A DNA stretch of 40,040 nucleotides, from NCBI GenBank assembly GCA_964440345.1, contig CAYTSA010000025.1:1-40040 (forward strand). The letters run 5' to 3'. Below, in pieces: positions 16,197 through 24,570 of the stretch (positions are counted from its first letter, which is position 1; each line of letters starts with the position of its first letter). The notes beneath the pieces were generated by a model. The model was not told where the DNA came from. It ran no database searches and saw nothing but the letters and a program-made list of their open reading frames with translations. A program made the translations under genes and the position numbers. Origin of the DNA: CAYTSA01 sp964440345. GTDB lineage: Bacteria; Desulfobacterota; Desulfovibrionia; Desulfovibrionales; Desulfovibrionaceae.

Positions 16197-16287
16197 TGTA
16201 CCGACCTGTAAAATAGAGCGCTGCCTTGACAGCGCGGTACATCTTTTTTTCAGGAGACAGATGCACACAGCGGCATGGCGCTGTGTG
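16197..16287 (-). other. Structured leader between 6S RNA and rny
   Basis: Two strong inverted repeats lie here. One is a perfect 9-bp stem (16264-16272 with 16279-16287, loop 6). The other is nested: 7-bp outer arms (16197-16203 with 16235-16241) around a 6-bp stem (16218-16223 with 16230-16235) followed on the minus strand by CTCTATTTT. The inner stem could act as a weak terminator or attenuator; alternatively the outer pairing would sequester it. The structures end about 30 nt before the rny ATG. Function is not known. Confidence 0.45.
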
Positions 16288-16380
16288 GCGGCAGGAGATG
16301 CAACAGTTCGGATACGTGCAGTAAAGGCTGGCCAGCTATATGACGTACGCCGGAGCCCCATTCAGGCGGCAGGGTATAAG

Positions 16381-16565
16381 GACATCCCCAGGGAGCCGTG
16401 TTGCATGCTTTTTTGAACCATGCAAGGCATGGTGGGCTCCACTGGCGAACCTTCAGGCTCCCTGGCTTGCAGCCAGGTATGCACACGGGCCCGCTGAAGC
16501 GGCTCCCTGTTTTTTGATCGTTGGCTCAAAAAACAGCAGTGCAATCACGCACACCCCAGGGAAAT
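16381..16565 (-). ncRNA. ssrS: 6S RNA (RNA polymerase sigma-70 regulator)
   Basis: The stretch of about 185 nt lies directly downstream of zapA, the classical position of ssrS. Its 5' end (AUUUCCCUGGGGUGUGCG) resembles the Escherichia coli 5' end AUUUCUCUGAGAUGUUCG, and its 3' end (CCCUGGGGAUGU) can pair with it to form the closing stem. Inside are several hairpins, including CUGUUUUUUGA with UCAAAAAACAG (loop 8), CCUGGCU with AGCCAGG and ACCAUGC with GCAUGGU. 6S RNA binds housekeeping-sigma RNA polymerase by mimicking an open promoter. The exact ends are estimated from the stem, and I could not run a covariance model. Confidence 0.75.
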
Positions 16566-16598
16566 TTGCATCAATACCTTTCACGCCTGTAGCAGAGG

Positions 16599-16862
16599 CT
16601 ATGCCTCTTCTATTTTAGCCAGAAGTCCAAGCAGCTGCGATTCATGCTCGCTTACCTTCTGATTGCATTGTAACAGATCGTCAGCAAGTCCTAAAGCCAC
16701 AAATGTGAGCAACTTCTCTTTGCTCAGCTGTCTTCCTGATGCGTCGAGTTGCCGAAACCGGTTCTCGACAAGTTTTTTTGCGTTCTCAACTCTGTGCTGA
16801 TCCGCTTCAGCCTTGAACGAAACGTCCAAGCCCAACACCGTCAGACTGTGACTCGGCATCAC
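16599..16862 (-). CDS. zapA: Cell division protein ZapA
   Basis: The 87-residue protein matches the ZapA family: a short beta N-terminus with the VLGLDVSFKAEAD pattern, followed by a helix with VENAKKLVENRF and a C-terminal coiled coil (about 45-87). ZapA bundles FtsZ filaments at the division site. The first ATG overlaps the TGA of the upstream coiled-coil gene (ATGA); a second ATG follows immediately. The 6S RNA gene begins about 33 bp after the stop, consistent with the zapA-ssrS order seen in many proteobacteria and with joint transcription. Confidence 0.88.
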   Translation of the reverse strand: MMPSHSLTVLGLDVSFKAEADQHRVENAKKLVENRFRQLDASGRQLSKEKLLTFVALGLADDLLQCNQKVSEHESQLLGLLAKIEEA

Positions 16863-17095
16863 GACTCCGATGTCGCGTCATGAATCTTGTTAAGCAGGGC
16901 GTCCACCCGGTTGAGAACAGCGCTTTTGGCGGCGCGTTCGCGCTCAAGCTCCTGCTTCAGGCGCGCGTTCTCTTCTTCCAGCAGCGACCGCCCACGACTT
17001 GCTTCGTCTTTGAGCCTTTTATTCTCCTCGCGCAACGAGGAAAGGCTCGACAAAACTTCGTCTATGCGTTGTTCCAGTTTTTCAACAAGCTCCAT
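16859..17095 (-). CDS. zapB: Small coiled-coil protein, ZapB-like
   Basis: The 78-residue protein is a single predicted coiled coil throughout, rich in Glu, Leu, Lys and Arg (for example VEKLEQRIDEVL and LREENKRLKDEA). Its length, charge and position directly before zapA fit ZapB, which joins ZapA-FtsZ to the chromosome terminus region. Coiled coils give weak sequence proof, so the name rests mainly on context. AGGAAGAG precedes the ATG. It starts 31 bp after glmU and overlaps zapA by four bases, suggesting a glmU-zapB-zapA unit. Confidence 0.72.
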   Translation of the reverse strand: MELVEKLEQRIDEVLSSLSSLREENKRLKDEASRGRSLLEEENARLKQELERERAAKSAVLNRVDALLNKIHDATSES

Positions 17096-17126
17096 AATCT
17101 CTTCCTACAATTTACCACGCTGAAAA

Positions 17127-18506
17127 TCAAGATCTACGCTTGCGGTCAAGGTTTTTTTGCCGGCCGCGGGCTATGGCCGTCTGCCCTGCCTCCACATTTT
17201 TGGTAATCACAGAACCAGCGCCTATCAAGGCACCAGCGCCAATCCGCACTGGCGCCACCAGCGCCGTGTTGCTGCCGACGAACACATTTTCGCCAATATC
17301 TGTCTTGTGTTTATTTTTGCCGTCGTAGTTGCACGTAATCGTTCCAGCGCCCACATTAGTTCCAGCGCCTATCTCTGCATCGCCAATATACGACAAATGA
17401 CTGACTTTAACCCCTTCGTGCAAGACCGCCTTCTTGATCTCCACAAAATTCCCTACCCGGCAATTATTTTCCAGCACCGCGCCTGGCCGCAAACGCGCGT
17501 ACGGTCCAGCCTGAGCAGACTCGCCCACAGTACACCCCTCCAAATGACTGAAAGGATGCACCACAGCGCCCTGCATCACTGTTGCGTCGCGCATCCAGAC
17601 GTGGGATCGAATCTCTGCGTTTTGCGCTACGCAGGTGCGGCCGTACAATTCACAAGGCCCAGTGATGCTGGCGCCGGGCTCCAAGACCGCGTCCGGCCCT
17701 ATGCGCACAACATCTGCCCCCCTGATAATGACGCCAGCCTCCATCCAGTTGGCGCACAGTGCATAACGCATCAGATCTTCAGCCTCAACAAGCTCTTGCG
17801 GCGTGTTCACGCCCATAAGCCGTTTATCATCTCCGCAACAGACAGCGCTTACGCGCAGCCTCCGTTCTGTTGCCAGATGGGCCAGGTCGGTCAGGTAGTA
17901 TTCGCCGCTTGCGTTAGTGTTTTGCAGTAATTGGAGCATGGGCCCCACTGTGGCGGCGCGTAGACAATACACACCGGCGTTTACCTCGCCGGTGGGAGGA
18001 CCGAAAATCTCCTGGTCGTAATCTTTGGCTTCGACAATGGCTATGCTGCCATCAGAGCTACGGACTACTCGGCCATATCCCCCGGGATCGCGCAGCGTAA
18101 TGGACATGAAGGCGACGTCCGCCTGGGCGGTTATGGCGTCTTTAACAAACTTTTTCAGCTGCACAGCAGAGAGCAGCGGGGCGTCTCCGTTGACGACCAG
18201 AGCATACTCTACCCTAAGCTGTTCTATTTCCGGCCAGGCGCATTGCAGGGCGTGGCCGGTTCCCAACTGTTCTTCCTGCAGCACCCAACGGCCATTAAGC
18301 TCTGGAAAATGCGCGTATAATGCGTCAGCGCCATGCCCGGCCACAACAAAAAAGTGCTCTGAAGGTACAACCTGTTCAACTGCTTTCATGACATAGCTGA
18401 GCATCGGCTCACCCAGCAGCTGCTGCATCACCTTAGGCAACTTGCTGTGCATGCGCGTTCCTTTGCCAGCAGCAAGCACAATGGCCCCGAGTCGGCTTGA
18501 CGTCAT
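17127..18506 (-). CDS. glmU: Bifunctional UDP-GlcNAc pyrophosphorylase / glucosamine-1-phosphate acetyltransferase GlmU
   Basis: The 459-residue protein has an N-terminal nucleotidyltransferase domain (about residues 5-230) with the LAAGKGTRMHSKLPK signature, and a C-terminal left-handed beta-helix acetyltransferase (about 255-455) of repeated hexapeptides, including SHLSYIGDAEIGAGTNVGAG and TITCNYDGKNKHKT. It acetylates glucosamine-1-phosphate and then forms UDP-N-acetylglucosamine, the precursor for peptidoglycan and lipopolysaccharide, in the cytoplasm. Length and motifs are standard. It lies beyond the terminator of the atp operon, so it should have its own promoter, and is followed by zapB and zapA. 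Confidence 0.96.
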   Translation of the reverse strand: MTSSRLGAIVLAAGKGTRMHSKLPKVMQQLLGEPMLSYVMKAVEQVVPSEHFFVVAGHGADALYAHFPELNGRWVLQEEQLGTGHALQCAWPEIEQLRVEYALVVNGDAPLLSAVQLKKFVKDAITAQADVAFMSITLRDPGGYGRVVRSSDGSIAIVEAKDYDQEIFGPPTGEVNAGVYCLRAATVGPMLQLLQNTNASGEYYLTDLAHLATERRLRVSAVCCGDDKRLMGVNTPQELVEAEDLMRYALCANWMEAGVIIRGADVVRIGPDAVLEPGASITGPCELYGRTCVAQNAEIRSHVWMRDATVMQGAVVHPFSHLEGCTVGESAQAGPYARLRPGAVLENNCRVGNFVEIKKAVLHEGVKVSHLSYIGDAEIGAGTNVGAGTITCNYDGKNKHKTDIGENVFVGSNTALVAPVRIGAGALIGAGSVITKNVEAGQTAIARGRQKNLDRKRRS

Positions 18507-18604
18507 CGACTACTCCTTGTTCGGTCATTCTTCCTACGCCAAAATATACGTTCACTCCCCTATCTTTGTCCATGGGCAAACTGCTTTACCGCCAGACGCA
18601 CCCA

Positions 18605-18640
18605 GAAAAAAAGAAAGCAGACCGTGACGGCCTGCTTTCT
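18605..18640 (-). terminator. Rho-independent terminator of the ATP synthase operon
   Basis: On the minus strand a 13-position stem (AGAAAGCAGGCCG with CGGTCTGCTTTCT, one internal mismatch, 3-nt loop) is followed by seven T residues, 39 bp after the atpC stop. It separates the atp transcript from glmU. Confidence 0.93.
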
Positions 18641-18678
18641 GGTAAGCTCTATGGCGCCCCCACAGGGGGATAAGGCTG

Positions 18679-19086
18679 CTAGCCAGCGGATTCGCGGGCG
18701 CGCATGCGGGCCATGGCCCGTTGCAGGGCAGCTTGAGCCCGGACGTATTCAAAGCGGTCTTTTTGCTCGGCAATACGCTGTTCTGCGCGTTCTTTAGCCT
18801 TTCGGGCGCGTTCCAGGTCGATCTCCTCAGCTTTTTCGGCAGATTCAGCCAGGATGGTGACCTTGTTGTTGGATACGTCGGCAAACCCGCCCGACAAGAA
18901 GACATAGTTATACTTGCCATTCTTCTTGTAATACAGGTTCCCTATGCGCAAAGCGCACAAAAACGGGATGTGGTCAGGCAGGACGCCGAACTCCCCTTCG
19001 TGGCCCGGCGCGCCGACGTATTCCACGTCAGTGCTGAGCACGAGCTTGTCTGGTGTGACGATGTCCAGTTGCAGAGACTTGTCCAT
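18679..19086 (-). CDS. atpC: ATP synthase F1 epsilon subunit
   Basis: The 135-residue protein has the epsilon layout: an N-terminal beta-sandwich (about 1-85) with LDIVTPDKLVLSTDVEYVGAPG, GEFGVLPDHIPFL and FLSGGFADVSNNKVTILAE, and a C-terminal helical hairpin (about 90-135) rich in Ala, Arg and Glu. It belongs to the central rotor stalk with gamma and can inhibit ATP hydrolysis. It is the last gene of the atp operon, 9 bp after atpD, and is followed by a strong terminator. Confidence 0.96.
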   Translation of the reverse strand: MDKSLQLDIVTPDKLVLSTDVEYVGAPGHEGEFGVLPDHIPFLCALRIGNLYYKKNGKYNYVFLSGGFADVSNNKVTILAESAEKAEEIDLERARKAKERAEQRIAEQKDRFEYVRAQAALQRAMARMRARESAG

Positions 19087-19095
19087 CGAGGCCTC

Positions 19096-20505
19096 CTAGG
19101 CGTTTTGCTTGGACCGTTCCACAGCCTCGTTGATGTCGCCGACCATGTAGAAATCGCCTTCAGCCATGTCGTCATGCTTGCCGTCGAGGATGGCGCGGAA
19201 GCCCTTGATGGTGTCTTCCAGCTTGACGTAGCGGCCTGGGGTGCCGGTGAACTGTTCGGCAACGTGGAACGGCTGCGACAAGAAGCGCTGAATCTTCCGG
19301 GCGCGGGCGACGGTAAGTTTGTCTTCGTCGGACAGTTCGTCCATACCCAAAATGGCGATGATGTCCTGCAAGTCTTTGTACTTCTGCAGCACAGACTGCA
19401 CTTCGCGGGCTGTTGAGTAGTGCTCGACGCCAAGGACGTTGGGGTCCAGGATACGGGAAGTGGAGTCGAGCGGGTCAACTGCAGGGTAGATGCCGAGCTC
19501 GGCGATCTGACGCGACAGCACGAGAGTACCGTCCAAGTGCGAGAAGGTCGTGGCCGGCGCAGGGTCAGTCAAGTCATCCGCAGGCACGTACACGGCCTGA
19601 ACCGAAGTAATGGAGCCCTTGGTGGTCGAGGTAATGCGTTCCTGCAGGGCGCCAAGGTCAGTGCCGAGAGTGGGCTGGTACCCCACCGCGGAAGGCATGC
19701 GGCCGAGAAGCGCAGACACCTCAGAGCCGGCCTGGGTGAACCGGAAGATGTTGTCGATGAAGAGCAGCACGTCCTGGCCTTCTTCGTCGCGGAAGTATTC
19801 AGCAGAAGCCAGAGCAGTCAGGGCCACGCGGGCGCGGGCTCCCGGAGGTTCGTTCATCTGGCCGTAGATAAGGCCAGCCTTTTCCAGAACGCCAGCGTCT
19901 TTCATTTCGTGGTACAGGTCGTTTCCTTCACGGGTGCGCTCGCCCACGCCGGCGAACACAGAGATGCCGCCGTGCTGCTTGGCGATGTTGTTAATCATCT
20001 CCATGAGAATAACAGTCTTGCCCACGCCAGCGCCGCCGAACAGGCCCATCTTGCCTCCCTTGGGAAAAGGGATAAGCAGATCGATAACTTTGATGCCGGT
20101 TTCAAGCACTTCCACGCTTGTGGACTGTTCAGTGAACAAAGGAGCAGGGCGGTGAATAGGCAGAGTCTTTTCTGCTTCGATAGGCCCCAGTTCGTCCACC
20201 GGGCGGCCGACCACGTTCATGATCCGGCCCAGGGATTGTTTGCCCACCGGCACCTGGATGGGTTGGCCGGTGTCTTTGGCTTCCATCCCGCGCACCAAGC
20301 CTTCAGTGGCGTCCATAGCAATGGTTCGGACCACGTTGTCGCCCAGATGCTGAGCCACTTCGCAGATCAGGTCCGGGGCGTCTGTGTTGTTGGGGTTATT
20401 GATTTCCAGCGCATTGAAAATGTAGGGGAGTTTCCCGGGAGGGAACTCCACGTCCACAACTGCGCCGATGACCTGAACAATTTTACCGTGGATTTGTTCG
20501 CTCAT
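19096..20505 (-). CDS. atpD: ATP synthase F1 beta subunit
   Basis: The 469-residue catalytic subunit carries the Walker A loop GGAGVGKTV, the GERTREGNDLYHEM segment with the catalytic glutamate, Walker B VLLFIDNIFRF, and the ALLGRMPSAVGYQPTL signature. It forms the alpha3beta3 head where ATP is made from ADP and phosphate. The length is normal and no key residue is missing. It lies 18 bp after atpG and 9 bp before atpC. Confidence 0.98.
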   Translation of the reverse strand: MSEQIHGKIVQVIGAVVDVEFPPGKLPYIFNALEINNPNNTDAPDLICEVAQHLGDNVVRTIAMDATEGLVRGMEAKDTGQPIQVPVGKQSLGRIMNVVGRPVDELGPIEAEKTLPIHRPAPLFTEQSTSVEVLETGIKVIDLLIPFPKGGKMGLFGGAGVGKTVILMEMINNIAKQHGGISVFAGVGERTREGNDLYHEMKDAGVLEKAGLIYGQMNEPPGARARVALTALASAEYFRDEEGQDVLLFIDNIFRFTQAGSEVSALLGRMPSAVGYQPTLGTDLGALQERITSTTKGSITSVQAVYVPADDLTDPAPATTFSHLDGTLVLSRQIAELGIYPAVDPLDSTSRILDPNVLGVEHYSTAREVQSVLQKYKDLQDIIAILGMDELSDEDKLTVARARKIQRFLSQPFHVAEQFTGTPGRYVKLEDTIKGFRAILDGKHDDMAEGDFYMVGDINEAVERSKQNA

Positions 20506-20523
20506 GATCTCTCTGCTCCCTTC

Positions 20524-21417
20524 TTATCCTTTCAGCGCTTCAGCGCCGCCGACGATGTCCATCAGGTCCTTTGTGATGGCTGCCTGCCGGGTCTTATTGT
20601 ATACGAGGTTGAGTTGCTCGACCATGTCGTCGCACGCCTTGGTGGCGTTGTCCATGGCGGACATACGCGCAGCGTGTTCGCTGGCGGATGTGTCCAGCAA
20701 CCCGCGATACACCATCACCTTGATGAACCGCGGCAGCAATTCGGCCAAAAGCCCTTCAACGTCAGGCTCATAGATATATTCGCTGCCGGCCCCAGAAGAA
20801 TCGCCTTCAGCAGGCGCTGATGCCTCTGTCTCAGCCTGGGCCAAAGGCAGCACAGGTTGTGTTCTTGGTATCTGTCTGGCTATACTGATAAATTCGCCAA
20901 ACACCAGCAGGATTTCGTCGACTTCTTCGTTCAGGTAGGCGTTGATGACCTCCATGCCCAAGCTATTGCCCAGGCTGAAATCAAAACCGTTCATCACGTC
21001 TTTGTGCTCTGTGATGACTTCGAAGTTGGTTTTTCTCATGGCGGCGGCGCCTTTTTTGCCTACACACCAAAACTTGACCACTTTTCCTTCACCGGCCTTT
21101 TCATGGGCCAACCGTGTGGCTTGCTTGATCAAGTTGGCGTTAAAGCTGCCGCACAGACCTCGGTCTGAGGTTATAAGCAGAATACCGGTAGTTTTGACTT
21201 CTTCCCGTTTGGCCAAAAGCGGGTGAGCGTTTGCGTCAGCCTTGGAGGCGAGTTCGCCCAGCATTTCATAGAACTTGTCAGCGTAGGGCCGAAAACGCTC
21301 TATACGCTGTTGCGCGCCCCGCAGCTTGGCGGAAGCGACCATGTTCATGGCCTTGGTAATCTGCTTGGTCTTTTTGACCGCACCGATTTTACGTTGGACG
21401 TCTTTGAGCGAAGGCAT
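20524..21417 (-). CDS. atpG: ATP synthase F1 gamma subunit
   Basis: The 297-residue rotor-shaft subunit begins with the conserved SLKDVQRKIGAVKKTKQITKAM-type N-terminal helix, has the ITSDRGLCGSFN motif, and ends with the C-terminal helix containing AARMSAMDNATKACDD. Residues about 198-222 form a Glu/Ser/Gly-rich insert (AEGDSSGAGSEY), which probably is a surface loop. GGAGGAAT lies before the ATG. The gene is 19 bp after atpA. Confidence 0.97.
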   Translation of the reverse strand: MPSLKDVQRKIGAVKKTKQITKAMNMVASAKLRGAQQRIERFRPYADKFYEMLGELASKADANAHPLLAKREEVKTTGILLITSDRGLCGSFNANLIKQATRLAHEKAGEGKVVKFWCVGKKGAAAMRKTNFEVITEHKDVMNGFDFSLGNSLGMEVINAYLNEEVDEILLVFGEFISIARQIPRTQPVLPLAQAETEASAPAEGDSSGAGSEYIYEPDVEGLLAELLPRFIKVMVYRGLLDTSASEHAARMSAMDNATKACDDMVEQLNLVYNKTRQAAITKDLMDIVGGAEALKG

Positions 21418-21436
21418 AGTTTATTCCTCCTTCGCC

Positions 21437-22945
21437 TTAAGCCTGGAAGCCTTTCTTGAATTCCTCAATGGCGGCCCTCAGATTTTTTTCAATTTCTTCG
21501 TCAAGGACTTTTTTGTCCTTGATGGCGTTCAGCACTTCAGCCTTGGAGTTGCGCAGAAAATCGAGCAACTCGCTTTCGAACTTGCGGACGTGTTCGACTT
21601 CAACGTCGTCCATGTAGCCGCGGGTGGCGGAGAACATAGAGGCAACCTGCTCGTGGGTGGGCATGGGCTGATATTGAGGTTGCTTAAGCAGCTCCACAAG
21701 CCGGGCGCCACGGTTCAGCTTGGCCTGGGTCGCTTTGTCCAGGTCAGAACCGAACTGGGCGAAAGCAGCCAGTTCGCGGTACTGGGCCAAGTCCAGACGC
21801 ATGGTCCCGGCCACCTGCTTCATAGCCTTGATTTGAGCAGCGCCGCCGACTCGGGAGACCGAGAGGCCGACGTTGATGGCGGGCCGGATGCCTGCCATGA
21901 ACAGCGAGGGCTCCAAGTATACTTGCCCGTCGGTGATGGAGATAACGTTCGTCGGGATGTACGCAGAAACGTCGCCTGCCTGGGTTTCGATGATGGGCAG
22001 AGCAGTCAGGGAGCCGGCGCCCTTGGAGTCATTCAGCTTTGCTGCGCGCTCCAGCAAACGGGAGTGCAAGTAGAACACATCGCCGGGGAACGCTTCACGG
22101 CCAGGAGGACGCCGCAGCAGCAGGGACATCTGGCGGTAAGCAACAGCCTGCTTGGAAAGGTCGTCGTACACGATCAGCGCGTGCTGGCCGTTGTCGCGGT
22201 AAAATTCCGCCATGGTGCAGCCAGTGTAGGCAGAAATGAACTGCAGCGGAGCCGGCTCAGAAGCGGTGGACGAGATAATTGTGGTGTATTCCATGGCGCC
22301 GTGCTTTTCGAGCACGTCAGCAACCAAGGCCACGTTGGCTTTTTTCTGGCCGATGGCCACGTAAAAGCATTTCATGTCTGTTTCTTTCTGAGCCAGTATG
22401 GCGTCTACACAGACAGCAGTCTTGCCGACTTGGCGGTCGCCAATGATCAGTTCGCGCTGACCGCGGCCGATGGGCGTCATGGCGTCGATGGCCTTCAAGC
22501 CGGTAGTGCAAGGCTCATGGACAGACTTACGGGCAACGATGCCGGGAGCCTTCAATTCCACCGGGCGCAAAACATTGGACTCGACCGGGCCCTTGCCGTC
22601 AATGGGCTGGCCCAAAGGATCAAGCACGCGGCCGGAAACAGCTTCGCCCACAGGTACAGAGAATATCTGGCCTGTGCGCTTGACCGGGTCGCCTTCTTTG
22701 ATGCCAGTGTCTGCGCCGAGCAAGGCCACGCCGACGTTGTCTTCTTCAAGGTTAAGCACCATGCCCATGACGCCTCCGGGAAACTCCAGCAGCTCCATGG
22801 CCATGGCGTTTTCAACGCCGTAGACACGGGCGATACCGTCACCGACATACAAGACGGTCCCGGTTTCGCTCATCTCTACGCGCTGCTCGTAGTTTTGAAT
22901 CTGCTCCTCAATAATCTGGCTGATTTCTTCGGCTTTGATCTGCAT
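21437..22945 (-). CDS. atpA: ATP synthase F1 alpha subunit
   Basis: The 502-residue non-catalytic nucleotide-binding subunit shows the Walker A loop GDRQVGKTAV, ALIVYDDLSKQAVAYRQMSLL with Walker B, and the signature PAINVGLSVSRVGGAAQ. The N-terminal helix (MQIKAEEISQIIEEQI) contacts delta. I chose ATG 22945, which starts at the usual family N-terminus and follows the atpH stop by 4 bp with GAGGGG upstream. A GTG at 22957 would overlap atpH and add MNKA without a spaced ribosome site. Confidence 0.96.
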   Translation of the reverse strand: MQIKAEEISQIIEEQIQNYEQRVEMSETGTVLYVGDGIARVYGVENAMAMELLEFPGGVMGMVLNLEEDNVGVALLGADTGIKEGDPVKRTGQIFSVPVGEAVSGRVLDPLGQPIDGKGPVESNVLRPVELKAPGIVARKSVHEPCTTGLKAIDAMTPIGRGQRELIIGDRQVGKTAVCVDAILAQKETDMKCFYVAIGQKKANVALVADVLEKHGAMEYTTIISSTASEPAPLQFISAYTGCTMAEFYRDNGQHALIVYDDLSKQAVAYRQMSLLLRRPPGREAFPGDVFYLHSRLLERAAKLNDSKGAGSLTALPIIETQAGDVSAYIPTNVISITDGQVYLEPSLFMAGIRPAINVGLSVSRVGGAAQIKAMKQVAGTMRLDLAQYRELAAFAQFGSDLDKATQAKLNRGARLVELLKQPQYQPMPTHEQVASMFSATRGYMDDVEVEHVRKFESELLDFLRNSKAEVLNAIKDKKVLDEEIEKNLRAAIEEFKKGFQA

Positions 22946-22949
22946 GGCC

Positions 22950-23501
22950 TTATTCACCCCTCTTGATGTTTTCTTTCAAAATATTGAGCTGCGCCCGAAG
23001 GCTGGCGTCGAGCTCCTTGTCGCCTACGCGGAGTAGAGCGCCGCCCAGAATGTCCTCGTTTACGGCAAAGTCCAAGACCAGCCTCTGGCCGGCTTTCTGT
23101 TCCAGGCTGTTTTTGATCTCGTCCTGCTTGGCGGAAGGCAACTCCACCGCTGTGACAAGCTCTCCGCGGATAACGCCCTGTTCGACGTCCAGCAGTTCAC
23201 TGAAAAACGCAGCCATCTCCGGCAGCATTCCCAGCCGCTCTTTGTCAGCAAGCAGATTAAGAAAATTCTGCATGATCTGGCTGAGGCCCAGTTGTCCCGC
23301 AAGTTTGGCCACCAGCGCTTTCTTCTCGTCGATCCCGAAGATGGGATTGCGGAAAATGCGCAGCAATTGCGGAGACTCTTCCAGTACGCTCGTGAAGGAC
23401 GCCAGGTCGTTGCCATAGGCCTCCAATTCCGCCGCGCCTATTTCCTTGCCTACAGAAAAAAGAGCCCTGGCGTATCTGCGAGCTACGATGTTTCCGGTCA
23501 A
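22950..23501 (-). CDS. atpH: ATP synthase F1 delta subunit (OSCP)
   Basis: The 183-residue protein has the OSCP/delta pattern: the N-terminal ARRYARALFSVGKE motif, a six-helix domain (about 1-110), and a C-terminal region with GELVTAVELP and VNEDILGGALLRVGDKELDASLRAQL. It links the peripheral b-b' stalk to the alpha3beta3 head. The start is TTG at 23499-23501: it overlaps the atpF stop as TTGA and has AGGTGG seven bases upstream, so translation is coupled to atpF. Confidence 0.94.
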   Translation of the reverse strand: MTGNIVARRYARALFSVGKEIGAAELEAYGNDLASFTSVLEESPQLLRIFRNPIFGIDEKKALVAKLAGQLGLSQIMQNFLNLLADKERLGMLPEMAAFFSELLDVEQGVIRGELVTAVELPSAKQDEIKNSLEQKAGQRLVLDFAVNEDILGGALLRVGDKELDASLRAQLNILKENIKRGE

Positions 23502-24076
23502 TTGAACACCACCTTTGTTAGATATTTATCGACGATCTTCTCATGTTCCTCTTGGGTGAGCTTTTCCTTGAGCACCTTCTCAGCTGCGTCAGTCACCAAG
23601 TCAGCCATCTCAGCGCGGATGGCGTCAACTGCATTTTTGGCTTCCAGCTGGGCGCTGTTTTTGGCTTGCTCCCGGACTTGCTCTGCAGTTTTGTGCGCGT
23701 CTTCAATGATGGATTCTTTGAGGCGTTCGCCCTGCTCTTTGGCGTCTGCAAGAATCTTGGCCCGCTCTTCTTCCAGATTGGCAATGGACTTTTCCACGTC
23801 CGCGAGCTTTTGCTGGGCCTCCTGCTTGCGGCGCTGCAGGTCGTTCAGTTCATTTTCAATGTGGTAGCGGCGGGACCGGAAGAAATCTGCGATCTTTTTT
23901 CCGGCGAATTTCCAGATAATGGCGATGAAGATGATGAAGTTCACCACCCGGAAGGCAAAATCCTTCCAATTGTAATGATGTTCTCCCTCTGCTCCGTGAC
24001 CGTCCGTCGCAGCCCACGCGGCTGCAGCAAACGCCAGAAGACAGAGCGCAGATGCGAGTATCTTAAGCGCTTTCAA
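23498..24076 (-). CDS. atpF: ATP synthase Fo b subunit with N-terminal signal-like extension
   Basis: The 192-residue peripheral-stalk subunit has two hydrophobic stretches. The first (about residues 4-22, ending AAAAWA) looks like a cleavable signal peptide and is followed by a His/Gly-rich spacer. The second (about 43-60, VVNFIIFIAIIWKF) is the usual b-subunit membrane anchor. After it comes a long charged helix (about 65-185) that dimerises with b'. The signal-like leader is unusual for E. coli-type b but is a recognised feature in deltaproteobacteria; cleavage is not proved. It follows atpF' by 29 bp and overlaps atpH. Confidence 0.92.
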   Translation of the reverse strand: MKALKILASALCLLAFAAAAWAATDGHGAEGEHHYNWKDFAFRVVNFIIFIAIIWKFAGKKIADFFRSRRYHIENELNDLQRRKQEAQQKLADVEKSIANLEEERAKILADAKEQGERLKESIIEDAHKTAEQVREQAKNSAQLEAKNAVDAIRAEMADLVTDAAEKVLKEKLTQEEHEKIVDKYLTKVVFN

Positions 24077-24105
24077 GATGAATCCCTCCTCCGTGCCAAA
24101 AAGTG

Positions 24106-24522
24106 TTAACCCAGAACCCTGTCAGCGGCTTTCTGCGCCAGCTGGTCCACTTGCCCTTTCAACCCGGCAAGAGCGCTGTCCACTTGCTCTGCAACTTCCT
24201 TGCGGGCTTCTTGCATTGTCTTTTGCGCGTCGGCGCTCGCCTCCGCCATGATGCTCTTCTCCTGCTGCTCGCCCTCTTCCTTCTTGGCGTTGCGCTCAGC
24301 AGTGGCGTTGGCCCTGGCTTCCACCAGCGCGTGCTCATAGTTCTTAATTTTTGCTTCAGCGTCTTCAGAAAAGCGCTCGGCTTCGCTGAGGGCTTGAGCC
24401 ATGGTGTCCGCCCGCTTTTTGATGATCTCGCGGATAGGCTTGACCAGAATGGCGTTAAGAACGAACAGCGTGATCATAAAGTTGATCAGTTGAATGACAA
24501 AGCTGATGTTAAGATCGATCAT
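24106..24522 (-). CDS. ATP synthase Fo b' subunit
   Basis: This 138-residue protein is a second, shorter b-type subunit: a membrane helix at about residues 7-26 (VIQLINFMITLFVLNAILV) followed by PIREIIKKRAD and a long Ala/Glu/Lys-rich coiled coil. With the b subunit it forms a heterodimeric outer stalk, as in photosynthetic and several anaerobic bacteria. It is the first gene of the operon; the ATG follows a G-run (CGGGGGC). The genes for subunits a and c are not in this cluster and must lie elsewhere. Confidence 0.9.
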   Translation of the reverse strand: MIDLNISFVIQLINFMITLFVLNAILVKPIREIIKKRADTMAQALSEAERFSEDAEAKIKNYEHALVEARANATAERNAKKEEGEQQEKSIMAEASADAQKTMQEARKEVAEQVDSALAGLKGQVDQLAQKAADRVLG

Positions 24523-24570
24523 CGAAGCCCCCGAAAGTGTAATTGTGATTTTTTGATCAAAGTAAGAGCG

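Noticed and set aside
19420..20820. Long plus-strand open frame (466 codons) opposite atpD and atpG
   Set aside because: It is antisense to two certain genes, has no family motif, and reflects the codon bias of the real strand.
21326..22966. Long plus-strand open frame (546 codons) opposite atpA
   Set aside because: Same cause; atpA motifs on the minus strand are unambiguous.
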